A DNA stretch of 36,294 nucleotides from an uncultured Eubacteriales bacterium (GCA_900317765.1 ONID01000022.1:1-36294); one strand, 5' to 3'; positions 1 through 8,926 are shown, counted from the stretch's first letter. Notes: generated by a model from the letters alone, not told the origin. Translations and numbers: made by a program.

Positions 1-1
1 G

Positions 2-628
2 GAAAAGAGGATCCCCATGGAAGCAGGCATGGCAGGCGGCAGCGCCGACGCGGCGGCCGTCATCATTGCATTAAATACGCTCTGCGGCACGGGCTATTCC
101 GACGGACAGCTGTGGGAAATCGGCGTCAAGGTAGGTGCCGACGTTCCCTTCTGCATCACGGGCGGCACTATGCTGGCGGAGGGAAAAGGAGAGATCCTCA
201 GCAAGCTGCCGGAGCTGTCCGATTTTGCGCAGCCTCCGGTGATCCTTCTCTGCAAGCCCGACGTCGGCGTGTCCACCGGAAGAGCCTACTCGGCGGTAGA
301 CAGCTGCGACCCGTCCCTTCTCCGAAGACCCGACGCGGCCGCCATTAAGAAGGCGCTGTCAGAGCAATACACGCAGGGCATTGCGGCAAACCTCTGCAAT
401 GTCTTTGAGCAGGTGCTTCAGATAGAAGAATGTGAGTCCATCAAGAGCGCCATGCTGTCCGGCGGCGCGATGGGCGCCTGCATGACGGGAAGCGGTACGA
501 CGGTGTTCGGCATTTTTGACAGCGAAGCAACCGCTAAGCGGTGTGCCGACGCGCTCGCAAAGACTTACAAAAACACGTTTGTCACCGCTGCAACCGGCTG
601 CGGCTGTAAAATAGTTTCCCAAAAATAA
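2..628 (+). CDS. ispE: 4-diphosphocytidyl-2-C-methyl-D-erythritol kinase IspE, C-terminal part (5' end outside window)
   Basis: Phosphorylates CDP-methylerythritol with ATP in the cytosolic MEP route to isoprenoids. The reading frame is open from the first bases of the window and starts inside the GHMP-kinase ATP loop: KRIP-EAGMAGGSADAA matches the family signature (IP.xAGLGGGSSDAA), so roughly the first 90 residues are missing. Downstream it keeps GADVPFCITGG and the C-terminal GHMP motif around LSGGAMGACMTGSGTTVFG, both typical of IspE. The first ATG in view (position 17) is internal, not the start. The gene ends at TAA 626-628, and spoIIR follows 83 bases later. IspH, another enzyme of the same pathway, begins at the far right end of the window. 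Family assignment is secure; only the N-terminus is unseen. Confidence 0.95.
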   Translation, partial: EKRIPMEAGMAGGSADAAAVIIALNTLCGTGYSDGQLWEIGVKVGADVPFCITGGTMLAEGKGEILSKLPELSDFAQPPVILLCKPDVGVSTGRAYSAVDSCDPSLLRRPDAAAIKKALSEQYTQGIAANLCNVFEQVLQIEECESIKSAMLSGGAMGACMTGSGTTVFGIFDSEATAKRCADALAKTYKNTFVTAATGCGCKIVSQK

Positions 629-648
629 AATCCGTATGAATAAATTTT

Positions 649-704
649 TATCCTCCGTCAATAATTATTGCGAATCGATTCGGATAATTACTTATCGGAG
701 GATA
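649..704 (+). promoter_or_regulatory. Long hairpin that buries the spoIIR ribosome-binding site
   Basis: Seen directly: TATCCTCCG (649-657) is the exact reverse complement of CGGAGGATA (696-704), and the latter contains the spoIIR Shine-Dalgarno GGAGG (697-701). Nested inside are TAATTAT (662-668) with ATAATTA (684-690), and a self-complementary CGAATCGATTCG (671-682). A transcript beginning upstream of 649 would fold into one stem-loop that hides the Shine-Dalgarno. There is no T-tract, so it is not an intrinsic terminator. It could instead be a DNA operator palindrome. The regulatory role is inferred. Confidence 0.6.
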
Positions 705-711
705 TTGTTAT

Positions 712-1245
712 ATGAAAAGGGAGATTCGCAGCAGCGTGCTGCGGATGCATGTGCTTGCCAATTCGGACAGCGAAGAGGATCAGGCGCTGAAGCTGCAGGT
801 GCGCGACAGACTGCTGGAAATCAGCAGGGAAATCTATTCGCACGCCGCGACCAGGGAAGAAGCGGTCAGGCAGACAAACGCCCATCTTCAACTGCTGCAG
901 GAAGAAGCGCAAAAGGTGGTTGCCTTACGCGGGTATGATTATCGGGTCAGCGTTGCGCTGGAAAACAGCTACTTTACGACACGCACCTACGGGGACGTCA
1001 CCCTTCCGGCGGGCAATTACCAGGCGCTCCGTGTGGTGATCGGAGAGGGCGAAGGGCACAACTGGTGGTGCGTCATGTTCCCACCGCTCTGTATCTCGGC
1101 GGCCAGCGAGGACGAAGCGCAGCTCAGCGAAGTGCTGACTCCCCAACAGATGGAGCTTGTGGAGACTGACGGCTACGAAGTCAGGTTCAAATGCGTGGAG
1201 CTTTACGAGGAATTCATGAAATATCTGTCCGAAAAGTCCCGATAA
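712..1245 (+). CDS. spoIIR: Stage II sporulation protein R (SpoIIR), no signal peptide
   Basis: In Bacillus, SpoIIR is made in the forespore, exported into the intermembrane space, and triggers SpoIIGA to process pro-sigma-E in the mother cell. The 177-residue product has the family core: HVLANSDSEEDQALKLQVRD (about residues 13-32), YGDVTLPAGNYQALRVVIGE, and the hallmark NWWCVMFPPLC. The ATG at 712 sits 10 bases after GGAGG. In-frame sequence upstream reaches a TAA at 685-687 after only eight more codons, so no hydrophobic signal sequence can be added. Family members normally have an N-terminal signal or anchor of 20-40 residues, so this one begins almost directly at the core domain. Export would need another route, or the N-terminus has been lost. 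The stop codon lies in the loop of a terminator hairpin. Confidence 0.93.
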   Translation: MKREIRSSVLRMHVLANSDSEEDQALKLQVRDRLLEISREIYSHAATREEAVRQTNAHLQLLQEEAQKVVALRGYDYRVSVALENSYFTTRTYGDVTLPAGNYQALRVVIGEGEGHNWWCVMFPPLCISAASEDEAQLSEVLTPQQMELVETDGYEVRFKCVELYEEFMKYLSEKSR

Positions 1246-1263
1246 CGGGACTTTGGATTTTTT
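1233..1263 (+). terminator. Intrinsic terminator of spoIIR
   Basis: AAAGTCCCG (1233-1241) pairs perfectly with CGGGACTTT (1246-1254) around a four-base loop, followed two bases later by A and TTTTTT (1258-1263). The spoIIR stop codon TAA (1243-1245) is in the loop, so the terminator is built into the end of the gene. It separates spoIIR from the addBA block. Confidence 0.85.
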
Positions 1264-1275
1264 CAGGTTGCATTT

Positions 1276-1307
1276 TTGCAGGATGTGTGAGATAATTATA
1301 CTATAAT
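1276..1307 (+). promoter_or_regulatory. Possible addB promoter
   Basis: The sequence directly after the spoIIR terminator holds TATACT (1297-1302) and an overlapping TATAAT (1302-1307), with TTGCAG (1276-1281) upstream. Spacing is 15 or 20 bases, neither ideal. A new promoter is expected here because a terminator precedes it and no other gene lies between, but the exact -35/-10 pair is uncertain. Confidence 0.4.
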
Positions 1308-1326
1308 AAAAATGGGGGAACACGGT

Positions 1327-2463
1327 ATGGGAATCAAATGTGTGGTCGGCACAGCGGGCAGCGGCAAGACGCACTATGCAAGAAGCCGGGCGGCGGAGCT
1401 GGCCGCCGAAGGCAAAAGGGTTGTGCTGCTGGTGCCGGAACAGTTTTCATTTGAAACCGAGCGGGCAATGCTGCAACTGCTTCCTGCAAGCCTCGCGGAC
1501 TGTGTAGAGGTATTCAGCTTTACAAGTCTTTCAAGGAAAGTTTCACGTGAAACGGGCGGATTTGCCGGAAAACGGCTCGATCAATCGGGCCGGGCGGCGG
1601 TCATGAACGTCGCCATGACGCAGGTGCAGGATCACCTTTCACTCTATTCCGGCAGCAGAAAGCGGCAGGACCTCATCCGAAATATGCTCTCGGCGGTGTC
1701 GGAGTTCAAAAGCTGTGCCATCAGTCCGGAATTGCTGACCCAGACAGCCGAAAAAACGGAAGAATCGGTGCTTTCGCAGAAACTCAGGGAGCTTTCTCTG
1801 ATCTACGGCGCCTACAATGCCGTCATTCAAAATATCAGCTCGATTGACCCTCTGGACGACCTGACAAGACTCGCTGTCAATTTAAGACAGCTCGAATACT
1901 TTGGCGACGCGGCTGTCATTGCGGACAGCTTTACAGGCTTTACCAAGCAGGAATTGGCCGTTTTGGAGCAAATTATTTCACAGTGCGAAATGTTTGAGAT
2001 AACGCTCTGCTGTGAGGCGGCAGATACGGAGAAGGGCAGCGGCGGTCAGGACGATCTCTTTGAAGTGGTGCATCATACGATCGAGGCCCTACGAGAATTC
2101 GATGGCGATCTGACCGTTGAAAAGCTCAGCGGACACGGCCGTTTTCATTCGGAAGAACTGGAGGCTCTGGAAGCGGGCGTATTCAGAACCCGACAGACGG
2201 AGCCGTTCACCGGGGCCACTGAAAATGTGGCGGTTTACGCGGCGGAGGACAAATACGACGAAACCGAATTCGCCGCCCGGGAGATCAGACGGCTCGTGCG
2301 GGAAAAAGGGATGCGCTGGAGAGACTTTGCCATTCTCTGCCGGAACGATGCGGATTACAAGAACCAGATTCTCCGCGCACTCGATCTGCAGGGAATCCCC
2401 TGCTTCCCTGCTTCTGTGACAGGCGTTCCGCTGTCACAGACCTCCCGCTTGTCCGATTCGTAA
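1327..2463 (+). pseudogene. addB: AddB helicase-nuclease subunit, N-terminal fragment (frameshifted gene)
   Basis: AddAB processes double-strand breaks for RecA-dependent recombination in Firmicutes; AddB carries Chi recognition and one nuclease. This frame has the AddB N-terminus: P-loop GTAGSGKT at residues 8-15, then VLLVPEQFSFETERAM, as in the family. I start it at ATG 1327 because GGGGGAA (1314-1320) is correctly spaced there, whereas ATG 1312 has no Shine-Dalgarno. The frame runs to VTGVPLSQTS, then falls out of frame and stops at TAA 2461-2463. The expected continuation (PLVRFVMAALDI) is in the next frame from about 2445. One missing base, or two extra, near the C-rich run at 2441-2446 explains this. 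Repairing it gives about 1120 residues, normal for AddB. Confidence 0.88.
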
Positions 2464-4688
2464 TGGCAGCGCTCGACATCATCAACGGACGCTGGCGCAG
2501 CGAGGATATCATGCGGTGGCTGAAAACCGGCATGCTGCGGGACGTCAGTACGGTGGACGCGGCACGGCTTGAAAACTACTGCTTTGTCTGGAGCATCAGC
2601 GGCAAAAAGTGGAAGCAGGACTTTACGCAGTCTCCCTACGGCTACACCGACCGCCAGACCGACGAAGACAACGCGGTTCTCGACAACATAAACGCGACAA
2701 AACAATGTATAGTCGATTTACTTAACACATTTGAAACGTCCGTTAAGGACGAAAACGCCAGCGGAAAGGATATGGCTGCCGCCGTTTACCAGCTGATCGA
2801 ATCGGCGGGCTGCGGAGAATGTATAGAGCGGATGCTGCCCAAGCTGTCGCCGCAGGAGGCGGAAGCGCAGGGGCAGGTGTGGAACCTGCTGATGAATGTG
2901 CTCGACCAGCTGGCCAACATCCTCGGTGAAACAAAACTGTCCTTCCGGGAGTTTTCCGACCTGCTCACACTGATGCTTGGATTGTGCGACGTGGGGGAGA
3001 TCCCGCAGGGAATGGACGAAGTGGTTTTCGGCGCGGCGGACAGAATACGGACGTCGGGGGTCAAAGTCGTCTTTGTACTCGGCGCCAACGAAGGCGTGTT
3101 CCCTGTGCTTCCCGAAGCGACCGGGGTGTTTACCGAAAACGAGCGCAAAATGCTGATCAGCATGAAGCTGCCGCTTACCGGTGATTCCACCGACACAGCC
3201 CTGAACGAACAGTTCATCGCCTATTCCGCGCTGACATGCGCATCGGATAGGGTATATGTCACCTACAGCAAATCCTGTAATGGCGAACAGCTTTACAGCT
3301 CTGAGATTGTCAGTGAGGTTTTCCGCACGGTTCCGAGGTGCCAAAAGCTGTCCCGCAGCGAAATCGTCACCCTCGATATGATCGAAAATGACGACGCGGG
3401 CTTTCTGCTAGCTGCGGCCTCTTTGGGCGAAAACTCCGGGCTTTCCAAGGCGCTTGCGGAAACCTACGCGGGTCTGGAAAAGTATGCCGACAAGATTGCG
3501 GTTGTCAGGCAGGCAGCTTCCCGCTCCGCATTGATGCAAAGCAAAGAGGCTTTACATGATAAAAACGCCGCGTTTTCGCTCTTCGGCAGGAACATCAGGA
3601 TATCCGCATCCAAAGCCGAGTGCTTTTACAGCTGTCAGTTCAAATACTTCTGTCAGTACGGCATGAAGGCGGTTCCCCGGCGCAGAGCCGAACTCAACCC
3701 CATGGAATACGGCAGTGTGGTGCATTACGTGCTTGAAAAAATGCTGCGCGATCACGACGTCGGGGAACTGGCTGCGCAGGACGATCTGACGGAAATGATC
3801 GGGCAGTACCTCACGGACTATCTCAACGAGGTGATGGGCGGCACGGATATGAAATCGGCGCGGCTGATGTACCTCTTCCGGCGGCTCACACAGTCGCTCT
3901 CGGTGCTGATCAGGCAGCTGGGGGAGGAATTTGCCAAGAGCCTGTTTGTGCCGGATTCGTTTGAATTGCCGATTGACGGCACAAAGCTGCAACCGCTTCA
4001 AATTCCGCTGTCCGACGGGACGCACATCAGCGTGGGCGGCAAGATCGACCGCGTGGATATTTACACCAATGACGGCGTGAAGTACATCCGTGTGGTGGAT
4101 TACAAAACGGGCAGCAAGGAATTTGTGCTCAGCGACATTCTCTCCGGGCTGAATATGCAGATGATGATATACCTTGATATCCTCTGCGACAGGGAACTGA
4201 GCGGAAGCGACTACTCGCCGGCGGGCGTGATTTATTCTCCCGCTTCTCTGAATAAAATCTCCGGCGAGAGGGGAAAGACCTCCCTCGAGGCGGAGCAGAA
4301 GGAACGTCTCAAAAACAACGGCCTGATCGTCGATGACGCCGACGTCATCAACGCTATGGAAATAGGGATGCAGAAGAAGGTCGACAGGCGCGCTGACGCG
4401 ACGACCGTCAAAGGGGGAGAGAATTTTCTTTCCAGAGCGACCTATGTCGCCGACCCGCAGCAATTCCGCGTGATCCGGGGCTATATCCGTTCGCTGCTGC
4501 GGGAGATGGGCGAGGCGCTCCACCGGGGCGAGATCGGCACATCTCCCGTCAAAGGCAGCTATGACGCCTGCGAATACTGCGAATACCGCATCATCTGTTC
4601 GCAGGAGCAGAAATGTTCCGGAAGAAAAATTTCCAAAAGAAGCATGACAGAGACATTGGAGCTTATGCAGGAGGAAGACAATGGGTGA
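2463..4688 (+). pseudogene. addB: AddB helicase-nuclease subunit, C-terminal fragment (frameshifted gene)
   Basis: This 741-codon frame carries the remainder of AddB: the inactivated-helicase region (VVFVLGANEGVFP), the RecB-like nuclease (GGKIDRVDIY, then VVDYKTGSKEF, with catalytic D and K) and the iron-sulfur staple. The staple has one Cys in FYSCQFKYF and three in CEYCEYRIIC, the CxxCx5C spacing of AddB. The apparent ATG at 2463 is just the first Met after the frameshift; coding resemblance continues upstream to about 2445 (PLVRFV). It has no Shine-Dalgarno of its own, so the fragment would be made only by frameshifting or chance initiation. It overlaps addA by 8 bases, as in intact addBA operons. 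All catalytic residues persist, so decay is recent or the indel is a sequence error. Confidence 0.88.
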
Positions 4689-5991
4689 GAGAATATGGAC
4701 GCCGCAGCAGCGCAGCGCCATTGACGCGGCGGGCGGCACGCTGCTTGTCTCGGCGGCGGCAGGCTCCGGCAAAACCGCCGTGCTGGTGCAGCGAGTGATC
4801 GAAAAGCTGACCAGCGACGACCCGGAGAAATACTGTGACGCAGACAGGCTGCTGATTGTGACTTTCACCAGGGCGGCGGCGGCCGAAATGAAGGAGAGGA
4901 TCACAGCCGAGCTGCAAAAGAAGGTGGAGCAGGACCCGTGGGACACACGCATGCGCCGCCAGATGATACTTGTCAAAAAAGCGCCGATCTGCACGATCGA
5001 CTCATTTTGCAGCAAGCTGGTGCGGGATAATTTCTACAAGCTGGATATCGCCCCGGATTTTCGCATCGGGGACGATTCCGAGCTTAAAATCATCCAGGAA
5101 GACTGCATCAACGACGTGCTCGAACGCAACTACGCCGAAGGGGACGACGACTTTTTTGAGCTGGTGGAGCAGCTGATCGGGGACAGGAACGACAGCGAGC
5201 TGTCCGATCTGATCAAGCAGCTGGATTTCTACATAGGCTCCTTCCCGTTTCCCGAGGATATTATGACCGCCCTCGAAAACGCCTATTCCGCAGGCGACCC
5301 GACCGGGACGGTGTGGGGACAGTCGGTGCTGGAATATGTGAAGAAGGCGGCGGAATACGGTCTTGCGTGCAACGCCATCGCCTGTGACGTTTCGGCATCG
5401 GACGAAAAGCTCACGGAGAAATACCTCCCGTCGTTCGAGCGCGACGCGGAGATTCTCGAAAGAATCCGGACAGCCGCAGAGGGCCGTCAATGGGACGATC
5501 TCTACCGCTGCTCGTCCGAAGCCGAGATAACGCCCCTCGGCAGGGCGACCAAGCTGCCTTATGAGGCGGATATTGCCAAGGCTGCGCGTGAAGTGGTCAA
5601 GGATGTCATGGAGGAAATACGTTCCGCCGTCGTTTCGGACGCGGAAGAATTTGAAAAGGAAATCAGCTTTACAGGAAGAATGGTGCGCAAGCTGATGAGC
5701 CTGCTCCGGGAGTATTACGCGGCAATGGTGGAAGCCAAGGCAAGAAGGCGCGTTTTGGACTTTGTAGACCTCGAGCACATGGCGGTCAATTTGCTTGTGC
5801 AAAGGAAAGAACCTTTACATGAAGGCACCGCCCTGTCGCCATCATCGGACTACCTGAACGCCTACTGCAAGACCGACACGGCGCTGGCACTGACGCAGCA
5901 GTACGATGAAATCATGCTCGACGAATACCAGGACACCAACCACCAACGCGGTGCAGAGCCTGATCTTCTCGGCGGTGGCGCGCAATCCTGA
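4681..5991 (+). pseudogene. addA: AddA helicase-nuclease subunit, N-terminal fragment (frameshifted gene)
   Basis: AddA is the UvrD-like 3'-5' helicase plus RecB-type nuclease of AddAB. The frame opens with a good Shine-Dalgarno (GGAGGAAG) and the usual start (WTPQQRSAIDA), Walker A SAAAGSGKTAVLVQRV (near residue 24), motif Ia TFTRAAAAEMKERI, and ends its meaningful part at Walker B/motif II ILDEYQDTN-type residues (here IMLDEYQDTN). After that it reads HQRGAEPD and stops at 5989-5991. The correct continuation AVQSLIFSAV begins at 5948 in another frame. The cause is visible: CACCAAC is present twice in tandem (5934-5940 and 5941-5947), and removing one copy restores DTNAVQ. All residues before the lesion look normal. 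Confidence 0.9.
5934..5947 (+). repeat. 7-bp tandem duplication disrupting addA
   Basis: CACCAAC occurs twice head to tail (5934-5940, 5941-5947). Dropping one copy joins codons GAC ACC AAC to GCG GTG CAG, giving the conserved AddA sequence DTNAVQ. The 7-base insertion therefore shifts the frame by +1 exactly at helicase motif II. Slipped-strand duplication or an assembly error would both produce it. Confidence 0.92.
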
Positions 5992-6535
5992 GAATGAGGA
6001 TCCAAGGGCACTGACCGACGGCGTGAATATGTTCATGGTCGGCGATATGAAGCAGAGCATTTACCGCTTCCGCAAGGCGGTGCCGGAGCTGTTCATGGAG
6101 AAATTCAGCCGGTACACTCCCTATACCGACGAAGACACCAAGTATCCCGCGCTGATCACACTCGGCGCGAATTTCCGCAGCCGGAGCGAAGTGACCGGGG
6201 CGATCAACTTCATCTTCCGGCGCATCATGTCTCCCGCAATGGGCGGCGTGAAGTATGATGCGTCCCAGGAGCTGATCGCCCGGGCGGTCTATCCCGAATC
6301 GGATGAAATGACCGCCGAGCTGCATTTTCTCAGCCGACCGAAAGGGTATGAGCTGGGCGCCACTAACTTTGAAGCCGAATACATCGCGTCACTCATTGAA
6401 AAAATGCTCTCCGAAGGTTTCAGAGTGACCGACAAATCGACAGGGGAGCTTCGTCCGGCGCGTTTCGGCGATTTCTGCATCCTCCGGCGCGGCATCAGCT
6501 CCCACGGGCGAAGCTACACCGACGCGCTGGAACGC
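5948..6535 (+). pseudogene. addA: AddA middle fragment, helicase motif III region (frameshifted gene)
   Basis: Between the two duplications AddA is read in a third register. It contains AVQSLIFSAVARN, then MFMVGDMKQSIYRFRKAVPE (motif III, GDxKQSIYRFR), the LGANFRSRSEV stretch of motif IV, and RFGDFCILRR, all in AddA order. The frame stays open beyond 6535 but the protein there no longer resembles AddA, because a 28-bp tandem duplication (6508-6563) moves the real reading to another frame. A small in-frame stretch (NENEDPRALTD-like residues before MFMVGD) is longer than in many relatives. No Shine-Dalgarno or start codon is evident at the beginning of this segment, so it is not an independent gene. 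Confidence 0.88.
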
Positions 6536-6563
6536 GCGAAGCTACACCGACGCGCTGGAACGC
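6508..6563 (+). repeat. 28-bp perfect tandem duplication disrupting addA
   Basis: Bases 6508-6535 are repeated exactly at 6536-6563; the bases just outside the repeat (6507/6535 and 6536/6564) differ, which fixes the unit at 28 bp. The unit length is 1 modulo 3, so it shifts the frame by +1. Deleting one copy joins GAA CGC to AGG GGC ATT, giving ALERRGIPSW, which fits AddA and reconnects the middle and C-terminal fragments. Confidence 0.93.
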
Positions 6564-8357
6564 AGGGGCATTCCCTCGTGGATTTCGACCGAGGGAGGGC
6601 TTCTGGACACCGACGAAGCCAACGTCATTCTCTCCTTCCTGAGGGTGATCAGCAATCCTCTGCTCGATATCCCGCTCATGTGCGTGATGATGTCGCCGAT
6701 TTTCGGTTTCTCACCCGACGAAATGGCGCGGATAAGGCTGAAAGAACGTTCCGCGCCGCTGTACGGCGCGGTCATGTCGATGGCGAAGGACGGCGACGAA
6801 AAGTGCGCCTCTTTCCTTGGAAGCATGGATCATTATCGGCTGCTTGCCGCCACACAGCCCGCCGACAGGCTGATGGAGGAGATCTGCTACTCCACCGGCT
6901 ATCTCGCGGCGGCGGGCGCCATGCCGAACGGCGACATCCGCACGGCGAATATCCGCCTGCTCTGCGAATTTGCCGCCAGATGCGAAGGCTCCGGCTCCTT
7001 CGGCGTGGGCGCGTTCATCTCCACGGTGGACAGAATGCTCGAGCAGGGCGAAGACCTGCCCGGCGCTGTCTCGGTGACGGAGAATTCGGACGTGGTGCGC
7101 ATCATGACCATCCACAAATCCAAGGGGCTGGAATTTCCGGTCTGCATCGTGGCGGGACTCGGCTCGCTCTTCCAGAAGGACGGCAAAGGGGGAGAGGTCA
7201 TCACCCACAACGATCTCGGCATCGGCATGAAGATGAAGGAAGACGGCGTGTTGTACGATACCCAGATACGAAGGGCGATTATCGGGCGCTCGTGCACCGA
7301 GAATCTCAGCGAGGAAATGCGCATACTGTATGTGGCGCTGACCCGCGCCAAAGAGAAGCTCATTATGGTGGCGACTCCGATCTCGGTCAGATCCTGCGTC
7401 AACGACGCGGCGATTGCCGTCTATCATGCCGAAGAGAACGGACAGATTCCGCCGTTTGCCGTGTCGCAGGGCCATTCCTTCGCCGCGTGGCTGGCGATGG
7501 CAGCCATCCAGCATACCGACTGCGGCTGTCTGCGGGAATTATCCACCCTCTGCGTCGAACCCCTTCCCGCGCCGGGCTGCAGGCTGAAAGCCGTGATCTA
7601 CGACGCGGACTCCGCAACCGAAGAGGAAGCGCAGCCTGAGACAGAATCAGTGGAAACGCCTCAGACGGAGGACTCCCGGTCGGATGAAGCACTGATGGCA
7701 GCCATCAGGGAACGGCTTTCCTTTCAATACCCCTACGGTCATCTGACCGGCGTACCCACCAAGGTAACCGCCTCCGAGCTGACCAAGCGGGAGCACTCGG
7801 GCGATTCCATCAACCTCGTGCGTCCCTCCTTCATGATGAGCGGCGGACTGACGCCCACCGAGAGGGGCAAGGCGCTGCATAAATACATGGAATTTGCCAA
7901 TTTCCGCGCCGCGGCGGAATCCCCGGAGCAGGAGCTCAAACGCCTGCAGCAGTACGGCTTTCTCACCGAAACCGAGGCCAACGCCGTGGACACCGCGAAG
8001 ATAACGGCATTCTTTACCCGGATGAAGCCCATGCTCTCCACAGCGGAGGAGATACTCCGCGAGCGGGAATTTTCCGTGATTCTGGACAGGGAGCACACGT
8101 CGGTTGTCACCGAATGCGACATAGGCGGTGAACCCATCGTGCTGGAAGGCGAATGTGACTGCGTGCTTGTCTATCCCGACGGCGCTGTGATTCTCGACTA
8201 CAAGACCGACCGCATTTCCGACCCCGAAAAGCTGACGGAGCACTACGGCACGCAGCTCCGGCTATACCGGTACGCGATGGAACTGGTGCTTGAAAAGCCC
8301 GTCAAGGGCATTTATCTGTATTCCTTCTATCTTGATCAGCTCATCGAGGTAAAATAA
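6564..8357 (+). pseudogene. addA: AddA helicase-nuclease subunit, C-terminal fragment (frameshifted gene)
   Basis: After the 28-bp duplication the true frame continues with RGIPSW (6564 on); the first Met is at 6645. It holds helicase motif V (VRIMTIHKSKGLEFPVCIVA), motif VI (EEMRILYVALTRAKEKLIMV), and the C-terminal RecB-like nuclease with ECDCVLVYPDGAVILDYKTD, keeping the D...DYK catalytic set. Removing both tandem duplications gives one continuous 1213-residue AddA, the expected family length. The helicase and nuclease motifs show no further decay, which favours either a very recent loss or errors in the sequence. The C-terminus is intact (TAA 8355-8357), and the glycosylase gene follows 23 bases later. 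Confidence 0.9.
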
Positions 8358-8380
8358 TCAATAGACACAGGTGATATACT

Positions 8381-8881
8381 ATGTATAAGGATTTTGACGA
8401 ATTAAGAAGCGAGTGCTTAAAGTGCACGAAATGCGGGCTTTGCCAAGGGCGGCACAACGTCGTGTTCGGCGTGGGCAATCCGAAAGCCAAGGTGCTTTTT
8501 GTGGGCGAAGGCCCCGGCGAGAACCGCGAACGCAACATTTATATCGCCAACATCGTCAAATGCCGCCCGCCGCAGAACCGCGATCCGCTTCCGGAGGAAC
8601 AGGAAGCCTGCATCGACTGGCTGCGCAACCAGTTTGCCATCATGCGCCCGAAGATCATTGTCTGTCTCGGGCGGATCGCAGGCATGAAGCTGATGGACCC
8701 GAATATGAAGATCACCCGTCAGCACGGTCAGTTCGTGGACAAAAAAGGCACCCTGATGATGGCGACACTTCACCCGGCGGCGCTGCTGCGCAATCCCAAC
8801 CAGAAGCCCGACGCGTTCAACGACTTTCTGCTCCTGCGGGATAAAATCATGGAAGTCTGCCCGGAGACATACGATATGTAA
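8381..8881 (+). CDS. Family 4 uracil-DNA glycosylase with an internal deletion (probably inactive)
   Basis: Family 4 UDGs excise uracil from DNA and carry a 4Fe-4S cluster. Visible family features: N-terminal Cys cluster (C12, C15, C18, C21), VFGVGNP, FVGEGPGE, YIANIVKCRPPQNRDPLPEE with the third cluster Cys, a fourth Cys in QEACI, and the catalytic-site ATLHPAALLRN. However, GEGPGEN runs straight into RERNIYIANIV. Relatives have about 30 residues between these, including the uracil-pocket motif ED..G.PFVG..G.LLD. The reading frame stays intact, and the length is 166 residues instead of about 190-200. Most likely a clean in-frame deletion that removes the active-site aspartate/glutamate region. 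It could also be a collapsed assembly. Shine-Dalgarno AGGTGAT precedes ATG 8381. It lies behind addBA, probably co-transcribed. Confidence 0.85.
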   Translation: MYKDFDELRSECLKCTKCGLCQGRHNVVFGVGNPKAKVLFVGEGPGENRERNIYIANIVKCRPPQNRDPLPEEQEACIDWLRNQFAIMRPKIIVCLGRIAGMKLMDPNMKITRQHGQFVDKKGTLMMATLHPAALLRNPNQKPDAFNDFLLLRDKIMEVCPETYDM

Positions 8882-8887
8882 ATGCTT

Positions 8888-8919
8888 AAAAACCGCAGTC
8901 GTCTTGATGGCGTCTGCGG
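8888..8919 (-). terminator. Intrinsic terminator for yqfD (reads on - strand)
   Basis: CCGCAG (8893-8898) pairs with CTGCGG (8914-8919). On the - strand the hairpin is followed by TTTTT (complement of 8888-8892), directly after the yqfD stop. In + direction the following bases (CTGTTGTTT) are a weak T-tract, so it may also help end the glycosylase transcript. The two genes converge here. Confidence 0.75.
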
Positions 8920-8926
8920 CTGTTGT

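Noticed and set aside
2443..5947. Programmed ribosomal frameshifting as the cause of the addB/addA frame changes
   Set aside because: The addA changes are explained by exact tandem duplications, and the addB site has no slippery heptamer or stimulatory structure that I can see.
6564..7639. Continuation of the addA middle-fragment frame past the 28-bp duplication
   Set aside because: The translation is Arg/His-rich and unlike AddA; the real AddA sequence is in the neighbouring frame over this stretch.
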